Shown here: in pieces, positions 9,744-16,299 of the stretch
How positions within the stretch are numbered: position 1 is the stretch's first letter
Layout: every line of letters starts with the position of its first letter
Source: Nitrosospira sp. Nsp14
GTDB taxonomy: Bacteria; Pseudomonadota; Gammaproteobacteria; Burkholderiales; Nitrosomonadaceae
Assembly (NCBI RefSeq): GCF_900113575.1
Contig: NZ_FOPV01000025.1
Coordinates: 1 to 32,542, forward strand
Reading direction: 5' to 3'
DNA length: 32,542 bases
The notes under the pieces: model-generated
What the model saw: the letters and a program-made list of their open reading frames with translations, nothing else
Databases searched by the model: none
What the model was told of the DNA's origin: nothing
Program-made: the position numbers and the translations under genes

Positions 9744-9802
9744 TTGATCTCCTTCTGAAGGTCTGCCACTACTTTCCTGCTCGATTCCGGCCACAAGGCA
9801 GA

Positions 9803-10123
9803 CTAGTGCCCAGCATGATCCTTGCCGTGGTGGCCTTTATGCTTGCCGCCGTTGTCGTGATCTTTATGCTTGTCTTTTCCATGGTTCGCATGGCCTCCTC
9901 CCCCATTTCCTTCGCCATCCTGATGCCTTGATCCCGACCGTTCCTGCCCCTTCGTTGCGCCCTCACCCCATTGAGCATTGGTGTTCTCGCTTCCCCGCTG
10001 TCCCATGTGCTCGTGCGCCATACCGCCAGCGCCGCCCGTACCGTCGTGATGATCGCGTGCCAACACTGTGTTGCCGCATGCCAGAATGATACTTGCCAAT
10101 ACTGCCGTTACACTTTTACGCAT
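9803..10123 (-). CDS. Secreted His/Gly-rich protein
   Basis: The ATG at 10121-10123 is preceded by AGGGAG at good spacing and begins a clean signal peptide (about residues 1-22, ending near LAR). A longer frame upstream lacks a ribosome site. The mature part of this 106-residue protein is low complexity: Gly, His, Lys, Asp and Asn dominate and HGKDKHKDHD-like repeats fill the C-terminal third, ending in His. Such sequences usually bind divalent metals (Ni, Cu, Zn), but nothing here proves that. It is divergent from the His-rich genes at 10623 and 11058 and is followed by the glycine-zipper gene 9192-9743 after 59 bp. Confidence 0.65.
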   Translation of the reverse strand: MRKSVTAVLASIILACGNTVLARDHHDGTGGAGGMAHEHMGQRGSENTNAQWGEGATKGQERSGSRHQDGEGNGGGGHANHGKDKHKDHDNGGKHKGHHGKDHAGH

Positions 10124-10622
10124 GACTGCTCCCTTTTTTCTGTTTGAATCCAAAGGCAAAATTGCCAACCTCTTTACCGCTGAGCTGAGTGTGTAGAATA
10201 CAGAACAAGAGGTTCTTTGCGAATTATTTTCCTTACGTTCATCTTACGTATCGCCTATCGGACTCACCATTGGACTTAAGTACATATCGTTATAGCGAAC
10301 CGGCGCCACTGAGGGCCGCTGACCCGGTTCACCGTCTCCCATAAAGGAATGCCTGGTCTCCACGTTTACAGGTTGGGCCACTTCTCCAGCATGCCAGCGA
10401 AATCAACGCTACTCCAGCGCTTGGAGCTTATTTTCACCGCTCAGGTCCGGCTCACCTGACGCTTCGAATGAGTTGTGAAATTTTTGTGAAATTTTTTGAA
10501 TTGCACGACAACTGAAACTCCCATTGACGCGTTAATAGCAACATGGCCGCCATTTGAAATGATTCCTGACTGATGCACTTCTGGCGGTTAGGCCTAACTC
10601 CACTTCGTTAACGGAGACATAA
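10124..10622. promoter_or_regulatory. Divergent regulatory region of the His-rich/glycine-zipper block
   Basis: This 499-bp non-coding region lies between two divergently transcribed His-rich exported proteins and must contain both promoters. A short direct repeat (TTGTGAAATTTT / TGTGAAATTTTTTG, about 10472-10500) stands out in an AT-rich patch upstream of the plus-strand gene. No open frame with coding character and no known RNA motif was seen. The whole region may carry shared regulation, possibly metal or envelope stress. Confidence 0.4.
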
Positions 10623-10973
10623 ATGAAAAAAATAAACTTGTTCTGCGTCGGGCTCATCCTTTTCGCGTCGATGTCCACAAACCCCGTATGGGCAGGCCGA
10701 GGTCATGGGCACCATAAACACCATCATCATGGGCATGGGCACCATCCCGGCCACAACCATCATCGAGGCGGTTATGGAGGAATTGGGCTAGCGCTAGGGC
10801 TCGGTTTACTCGGCTATGGTCTTGGCTCCTATGCCAACAGGGCTCCTTCCTATCCGCCTTCGTACGGCTACCCGCCTGCTGCGGGTTATGCCCCCGCTTA
10901 CGGCGGATACGGATATGCACCGAGTTACGGTCCGCCCGCACCACCGGTTTATATACAACAGTGGGCGCGCTGA
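10623..10973 (+). CDS. Secreted His-rich, Gly/Tyr/Pro-repeat protein
   Basis: Unknown function. The 116-residue product has a signal peptide (about residues 1-24, ending VWA-G), a His-rich segment at about 27-47, a Gly-rich segment (GLALGLGLLGYGLGS, 55-69), and Tyr-Pro-Pro-Gly repeats ending in PPVYIQQ. The next gene is a paralog with the same order of segments, but that one continues into a cysteine-containing C-terminal module while this protein ends three residues after YIQQ. It could be a natural short form or a shortened copy. Its histidines may bind metal. It leads a probable operon of three genes, 10623-12136. Confidence 0.7.
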   Translation: MKKINLFCVGLILFASMSTNPVWAGRGHGHHKHHHHGHGHHPGHNHHRGGYGGIGLALGLGLLGYGLGSYANRAPSYPPSYGYPPAAGYAPAYGGYGYAPSYGPPAPPVYIQQWAR

Positions 10974-11057
10974 GGGATTCAAGGCCCGAATCCACACAGG
11001 ACGAATTGAGGCGCTGAGTATTTCCCCTGGAAGGTAACTATGGAATGGAGGCATGGA

Positions 11058-11543
11058 ATGAGAACGACGAAATTGATTACCGCCCTTGTTCTGCTCGGGG
11101 CGATTCATGCCAGCCACGCCTTCTCGGGGGGCGGCCATGGCCATCATCACCATGGACACCATAACCACGGCCATCACCATCACGGTGGGCATCACCACCA
11201 TGGAGGAGGATGGGGCGGGTTTGGTCTGGGGCTGGGGATGGGACTGATCGGGTATGGCATAGGCTCCATGGGGAGAGCACCTTATTACGCGCCTTCTTAC
11301 GGTTATCCACCTGTAGGGTATAGAGCCAATTATTACGGGTATCCCCCGAACTATGGTTATCCACCGGTTGTTGCGGCACCGTCTGCGCCGCCCATCTATA
11401 TCCAGCAGGAGGTAGTGCAAGTGCAGCCGCAAGCACAGGGGGACAACTATTGGCATTACTGCCGGAAGCCGGATGGTTATTATCCGTATGTAAAAAATTG
11501 CCCCGGCGGATGGCTTCAGGTTGCCCCTGAGCCTCGTCAATAA
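11058..11543 (+). CDS. Secreted His-rich protein with C-terminal YYPYV-C-P-GW module
   Basis: Unknown function. I prefer the ATG at 11058 because GGAGG lies 6 bp before it and the signal peptide then begins MRTTK; an ATG at 11040 with GGAAGG is also possible and would add six residues. The 161-residue product has a signal peptide, a very His-rich segment (about residues 27-48), a Gly-rich hydrophobic stretch (FGLGLGMGLIGYGIGS), Tyr-Gly-Tyr-Pro-Pro repeats, and a C-terminal module with Cys135 and Cys148 in the pattern YCRKPDGYYPYVKNCPGGW. That module recurs in many small exported proteobacterial proteins of unknown role. It is a tandem paralog of the gene at 10623 and is 14 bp from the lipoprotein gene downstream. 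Confidence 0.72.
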   Translation: MRTTKLITALVLLGAIHASHAFSGGGHGHHHHGHHNHGHHHHGGHHHHGGGWGGFGLGLGMGLIGYGIGSMGRAPYYAPSYGYPPVGYRANYYGYPPNYGYPPVVAAPSAPPIYIQQEVVQVQPQAQGDNYWHYCRKPDGYYPYVKNCPGGWLQVAPEPRQ

Positions 11544-11557
11544 TAGCGAAGGCAATA

Positions 11558-12136
11558 ATGACAAAAATTCTCAATTTTTCGGCCTTGGTGGCGATATCCT
11601 TGCTGACCGCGTGCGCCAGCATTCCGACCGGCCCCAGCATAATGTCCCTCCCAGGCTCGGGCAGAAGTTTCGAGCAATTCCGCTACGACGATTACTATTG
11701 CCGACAGTTCGCCCACGAGCAGCTCGGCGGAACGACGCCGAACCGTGCGGCAATATCCAGCTCCGTTACGAGCGCCGCCATTGGCGCAGGAGTTGGCGCT
11801 GCCGCCGGTGCAGCGCTTGGCGGGGGCCGCGGCGCGGCTATCGGCGCGGGCACGGGTCTGGTGGCGGGGAGCCTTGCCGGCACTAATACGGCCGGGGCGT
11901 CCGGATATATGCACCAGCAACGCTACGACGCGGGTTATATGCAGTGCATGTATGGCAAAGGCCATCGTGTTCCGGTATCTGGTCAAATAAGCAATAGCCC
12001 ATACACTCCCGGCCAAAACCAGTACACGAGCACGCCATATCCGCCCCGCCTGCCTGCCAGAAGCGCGCAGAGAAACGCCTTCCCGCCACCTCCGCCCCCA
12101 CCTCCTGGCCTTCCGGCGCCACCACCGCCGCGATAG
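11558..12136 (+). CDS. Glycine-zipper lipoprotein with proline-rich tail
   Basis: A 192-residue lipoprotein: the signal peptide ends in the lipobox LTAC with Cys19 as lipidation site, and Ala at +2 predicts sorting to the outer membrane. A segment YYCRQFAHEQL (Cys48) precedes a glycine zipper (about residues 73-107, many GxxxG/AxxxG), followed by QQRYDAGYMQCMYGKG (Cys130). The tail is Pro-rich with an uninterrupted run of eight prolines. The Cys-zipper-Cys layout matches the protein at 9192-9743 on the other arm of this divergent block. Related glycine-zipper lipoproteins (SlyB/Pcp-like in a broad sense) act in envelope integrity. It is last in the 10623-12136 gene group. Confidence 0.75.
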   Translation: MTKILNFSALVAISLLTACASIPTGPSIMSLPGSGRSFEQFRYDDYYCRQFAHEQLGGTTPNRAAISSSVTSAAIGAGVGAAAGAALGGGRGAAIGAGTGLVAGSLAGTNTAGASGYMHQQRYDAGYMQCMYGKGHRVPVSGQISNSPYTPGQNQYTSTPYPPRLPARSAQRNAFPPPPPPPPGLPAPPPPR

Positions 12137-12244
12137 GTTCTGGCGGGCGGTTATCCGCGCTTCATTATCCTCGCACCGGTACGGACAGTCTGCAGGGGGG
12201 TTATTTCCTCCTGCACTGTGCCAGGAATTTGCTTTAATGAAGTT

Positions 12245-12949
12245 ATGAATTCACAGCTCGCACTAGGCGCACTCCTTGCTCTCTGTTGCGCATTTCCCTC
12301 GCATGGAGAGGACTATGCTGCTCTGCGCCAGAAAATGGTGGAGGAGGTTATTGCCGCATCTGACAGTTCGCCGCCTTCCGCCGCCGTTGCCGCAGCCATG
12401 GGAAAAGTGGAGCGCCATCGTTTCGTACCCGCTTGGTTGGCTCCGTTTGGGTATCGTAATCAGCCCCTTCCGATTGGTCATGGACAAACAATTTCACAGC
12501 CGATCGTGGTGGCTATGATGACGGAACTGCTGAAGGTCAAGGGCAGCGACAAAATACTTGAGATTGGCACTGGGTCAGGTTATCAGGCCGCTGTCCTGGG
12601 CGAAATCGCCGAATCCGTCTATACGATTGAAATCATCGAGCCTCTGGGCAAGGAGGCGGCGGAACGGCTCAAGTCCCTTGGCTACCACAATGTAAAAACA
12701 AGACTGGGCGACGGCTACTATGGTTGGCCGGAAGCGGCGCCATTCGATGCCATCATGGTTACTGCGGCTGCCAGCCACGTGCCGCCGCCTCTGCTCAAGC
12801 AGCTTAAACCCGGCGGCCGCATGGTCATTCCGCTGGGCGCGAGTTTTATGACGCAGTATCTGATGCTGGTGGAAAAAAAGCTCGACGGTTCCGTGACCAG
12901 CCGCCAAATTGAACCGGTAAGATTCGTCCCCCTGACCGGGGGACACTAA
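12245..12949 (+). CDS. pcm: Protein-L-isoaspartate O-methyltransferase with signal peptide
   Basis: This enzyme methylates L-isoaspartyl residues in damaged proteins using S-adenosylmethionine, starting their repair. From the ATG at 12245 it has 234 residues; a GTG at 12218 would only add nine residues in front of a hydrophobic N-terminus. That N-terminus (about residues 1-21, ALGALLALCCAFPSHG) looks like a cleavable signal peptide, which the cytoplasmic E. coli enzyme lacks. The PCMT signature GHGQTISQP is at 78-86, and SAM motif I, LEIGTGSGYQ, at 105-114. Its TAA overlaps the ATG of the following membrane protein (TAATG). A periplasmic location would raise the question of where SAM comes from. 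Confidence 0.88.
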   Translation: MNSQLALGALLALCCAFPSHGEDYAALRQKMVEEVIAASDSSPPSAAVAAAMGKVERHRFVPAWLAPFGYRNQPLPIGHGQTISQPIVVAMMTELLKVKGSDKILEIGTGSGYQAAVLGEIAESVYTIEIIEPLGKEAAERLKSLGYHNVKTRLGDGYYGWPEAAPFDAIMVTAAASHVPPPLLKQLKPGGRMVIPLGASFMTQYLMLVEKKLDGSVTSRQIEPVRFVPLTGGH

Positions 12950-15363
12950 TGCCGCGCCCGCCGCTCATCGCCATCGGGCTGCTCTCGGCCTGCGTCCTGG
13001 CGTACGAGGTGTTGCTGACGCGATTGTTCAGCATTGTTCTGTGGCACCACTTTGCGTACATGATCATCAGCGCTGCAATGCTCGGGTATGGGGCAAGCGG
13101 TACAGCGCTAACGTTGCTGAAAGACAAAGTCGCTCCGCATGTCGGAACGGCTTATGTCATAGCCATTGCGGGAATGGCTGTTCTGATGCCTGCGGCTTTT
13201 CTTCTTGCCCAACAGGTTCCTTTCAATCCCCTGGAACTGCTATGGGATCGAACCCAGCTTTCCGGCCTACTCGCGATTTATTTACTAATGATGGCGCCCT
13301 TCTTCTGCGGAGGCTTGGGTATCGGCTTGGTCATGTGGCACTTCGCCAACCAAGCCGGCCGTATCTATGCCTGCGATATCCTAGGCGCGGGCATCGGCAG
13401 CCTGGGCATTATCGCAATACTGTTTCTCGTGCCCCCCCATAAGGCGCTGGCCGTCGTGACGGCGCTTGCCTTGCTCGCTACCGCCGTTGCCGTCTTCGAG
13501 ATGAAGATGCAGCGAAAATGGATGGGCTTTTTCCTCGGACTGGCGTTTGTGGTCGCGGTGGTTGTACCCAGCACATGGCTTCAAGGTGTTCCTTCCCCCT
13601 ACAAGGATCTGAGCCAGACGATGAATATTGCCGGGACGCGATTGATTGAAGAGCGCTCCAGTCCGCTGGGAGAGGTATCGGTGGTGGAAAGTCCTCGCAT
13701 TCCATTCCGCCATGCACCAGGGATGAGCCTCAACGCCACCGACGAACCGCCGCCCCAGCTGGGCGTGTTCGTGGATGGGAATGGTCCTTCGGCGCTGACA
13801 CAATTCAATGGCGACCTGGAGCCACTTGCCTACCTCGACCAGCTTACGTCAGCGCTGCCATACCATGTACTCAAGCAGTCGCACAAACCGCCGCATGTGC
13901 TGGTGCTGGGCGCCGGTCCCGGCAGTGACGTACTGCAGGCGCTCTATCATGGCTCAGCCGCTGTGGACGCAGTAGAGCTTGATCGTAACGTCATCAGCCT
14001 GGTCACGCAGCGTTTCAGGCAATTCGCCGGTGACGTTTACCACCGACCCCAGGTGCACGTGCACGAAGCAGAGGCACGCGGTTTCGCCAATACGAGCGCC
14101 AACCGCTATGATCTTGTGCAAGTGGCACTGTTAGACTCGTTCGGCGTCGCCTCTGCGGGACTGTACGGACTGAGCGAGAGCTACCTTTATACGGTTGAGG
14201 CTTTGCAGACCTACTTGAGCCGTCTCACGCCGGGCGGAATTCTGGCTGTCACCCGATGGCTTTCCCTCCCCCCCCGCGATGCACTGAAGCTGTTCGCTAC
14301 GGCCGTGATCGCTTTGGAGAAAGACGATGTGCCCAACCCCGCTGCACGCCTCGTTATGATCAGGGGATGGAAAACCGTTACGATACTGGTGAAGAACAGC
14401 GATTTTACGGCGGTTGAAATCGAAGCGGTCAAGGAGTTCTGCCGCCAGCGTTCTTTTGACGTCGCATACTATCCAGGGATGCCAGCGGATGAGGCAAACC
14501 ATTACAACCTTCTGGCGCGACCGTACTTCTACGAGGGAGCGATGGCGCTGCTGGGTCCGCAGCGGCAGGATTTTATCGAGCGATACAAGTTCTACATCGA
14601 GCCGGCGACGGACGACCGTCCTTATTTTTTCCGATTCTTCAAATGGAGTGCCGCTGCGGAACTGCTCTCGTTGCGGGAGCAGGGCGGCATGCCACTGCTC
14701 GACTGGAGCTATCCGCTGCTGGTCGCGACGTTGATACAGGCATTTGTAGCAAGTGTTCTGCTGATTCTGGTTCCGTTGGCCGTATCTCGGGCCCGCCGTG
14801 CCTTGCCCACCGCGCCGGTTGCGCTGTACTTTCTCGCCATCGGCCTGGCATTCATGTTCATGGAAATCGCCTTCATCCAGAAATTCGTGCTTTTTCTTGC
14901 TCACCCGTTATATGCGGTGGCGGTTGTGTTGTGCGCATTCCTGGTTTTCGCCGCTGCGGGAAGCTGGCTGGCCGGGAAATGGCAGAGTACAAAGATCCGC
15001 AACAGCTATCTGCCGCTGGGTATAAGTGTCATGGCAGCCATCGCCCTAACCTATCTCGTGGTCCTGCCAAGGATTTTCGATATGCTAATGCACCTGCCCG
15101 ATACCGCGAAAATCGCGATTTCTATTGCGTTGATCGCGCCCTTGGCGTTATGCATGGGAATGCCTTTCCCGACGGGCACCATGCGGCTAGCAAATATAGC
15201 GAGGGACAGCATACCCTGGGCATGGGCAATCAATGGCTTCGCCTCGGTAGTCGGCGCTGTCCTCGCGACACTCCTCGCTATCCACCTGGGCTTTGCCGCG
15301 GTGATTATCCTGGCCGTCCTGATCTACGGCTTGGCTGCAATTGCCTTGCGCGGTTTTGCTTAA
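12949..15363 (+). CDS. Polytopic membrane protein with spermidine-synthase-like methyltransferase-fold domain
   Basis: An 804-residue three-part protein. Residues ~1-210 contain about six or seven transmembrane segments. Residues ~310-480 form a spermidine-synthase-like Rossmann domain with the nucleotide-binding loop VLGAGPGSDVLQAL (about 318-331) and the acidic AVELDRN motif near 341-347. Residues ~585-800 return to multiple transmembrane segments. This fused architecture is known in many bacteria as 'spermidine synthase-like' integral proteins, whose substrate is not established; true polyamine synthesis should not be assumed. The start codon overlaps the pcm stop codon, so the two are translationally coupled and may handle related substrates. 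Confidence 0.8.
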   Translation: MPRPPLIAIGLLSACVLAYEVLLTRLFSIVLWHHFAYMIISAAMLGYGASGTALTLLKDKVAPHVGTAYVIAIAGMAVLMPAAFLLAQQVPFNPLELLWDRTQLSGLLAIYLLMMAPFFCGGLGIGLVMWHFANQAGRIYACDILGAGIGSLGIIAILFLVPPHKALAVVTALALLATAVAVFEMKMQRKWMGFFLGLAFVVAVVVPSTWLQGVPSPYKDLSQTMNIAGTRLIEERSSPLGEVSVVESPRIPFRHAPGMSLNATDEPPPQLGVFVDGNGPSALTQFNGDLEPLAYLDQLTSALPYHVLKQSHKPPHVLVLGAGPGSDVLQALYHGSAAVDAVELDRNVISLVTQRFRQFAGDVYHRPQVHVHEAEARGFANTSANRYDLVQVALLDSFGVASAGLYGLSESYLYTVEALQTYLSRLTPGGILAVTRWLSLPPRDALKLFATAVIALEKDDVPNPAARLVMIRGWKTVTILVKNSDFTAVEIEAVKEFCRQRSFDVAYYPGMPADEANHYNLLARPYFYEGAMALLGPQRQDFIERYKFYIEPATDDRPYFFRFFKWSAAAELLSLREQGGMPLLDWSYPLLVATLIQAFVASVLLILVPLAVSRARRALPTAPVALYFLAIGLAFMFMEIAFIQKFVLFLAHPLYAVAVVLCAFLVFAAAGSWLAGKWQSTKIRNSYLPLGISVMAAIALTYLVVLPRIFDMLMHLPDTAKIAISIALIAPLALCMGMPFPTGTMRLANIARDSIPWAWAINGFASVVGAVLATLLAIHLGFAAVIILAVLIYGLAAIALRGFA

Positions 15364-16299
15364 CTTAAACTTCGGGCGAGCTACTCCCCGCGATATCTTG
15401 CCGTGAATCAAGCAGCGACGTGTTGGAAAGCTGCCCGGTCTGAGGGAGCCAAGTCACGGGAGCCCATTCGGAAATTATTGGCGTCGGGCCGGCGCTTTGA
15501 GTCGCAGGAGAGATAACCGTAAACGGAGCGAGCGGCGTCTGCTCCGGTATCGCGCGGGAGACGACGGTTCAACAGGACGCAAACCCTACAACACCAACTC
15601 CTTATAAAAGTGCCGCCTGCCATCTCCTTTTGAACTCGTTTCCGCCCAGACACTGTTACGCTAATAAATCTCTCAACTCTTTCATCGGTCAAGGCAAAAT
15701 TGGATTGTAACGGCCGCGACATTAATGAACCGTCCAGAAAGAATAGGAAAAGCGGGTCTTTTCCCAACCCAAGTGCGCACCCGTCCTGGTTGGGCCGTAT
15801 ACTCATATCCGCTCACAACGATCAACAAATTCCCCCAACGTGGAGGAAATGGTGCCTTTCCGTATCCAGTTCATCGTTTGAGGCAAGTTTCGCGGCAGCT
15901 GCGCCCTCCAATAATAACCGTTGTCCGCACATGGGTATGTTTCTGCGGAAAAGGATATTCCGGTTAAAATATGTAAGAGCCTCCGACACCGAGGGATACG
16001 ACCCGAGGTACGCTGAGATTACGCGAAGCAGCAGTTGCATAGGCTGCAGTAATCGGCGATCCGACAGCTGCGCCGGATCGCTCAGGACGAGCCCAAAACG
16101 GTTCTATACTGTAAGCAGCCCATCCGATGGGCGATTATGTGATTAGGCTGGCACGCCCGAACTCAGCGCGGACTGCTCCTGCGAGCTGATCCGCGCAAAT
16201 TGCCATGATTCGCGACCTTTGCCGCACCGGTAATTGTATCTTCTGCACCATACTGTCACACCGGATTAGCATGAATCAGCCAAACCCAATCGACCAAGT
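15364..16299. other. 936-bp gap without recognisable genes
   Basis: Six-frame reading gives only low-quality frames without start signals or family resemblance. No tRNA, 6S, RNase P or riboswitch core was recognised. A CTGAGATTACGCG string near 16012 superficially resembles part of a TPP riboswitch but the rest is missing. Short hairpins exist (GCCCAT-CCG-ATGGGC near 16118-16132). The region could be a decayed gene or hold the promoter of hpnN. Confidence 0.4.

Noticed and set aside
10806-11564. 252-codon minus-strand frame opposite the His-rich genes
   Set aside because: Antisense shadow of two His/Tyr/Pro-repeat genes that have signal peptides and ribosome sites on the plus strand.
16005-16040. 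TPP-riboswitch-like CTGAGATTACGCG string
   Set aside because: The second conserved half of the TPP aptamer is missing and no thiamine gene lies downstream.
15408-16146. Long overlapping frames on both strands in the gap before hpnN
   Set aside because: No ribosome sites, no domain features, irregular composition; they overlap each other and look like chance frames.
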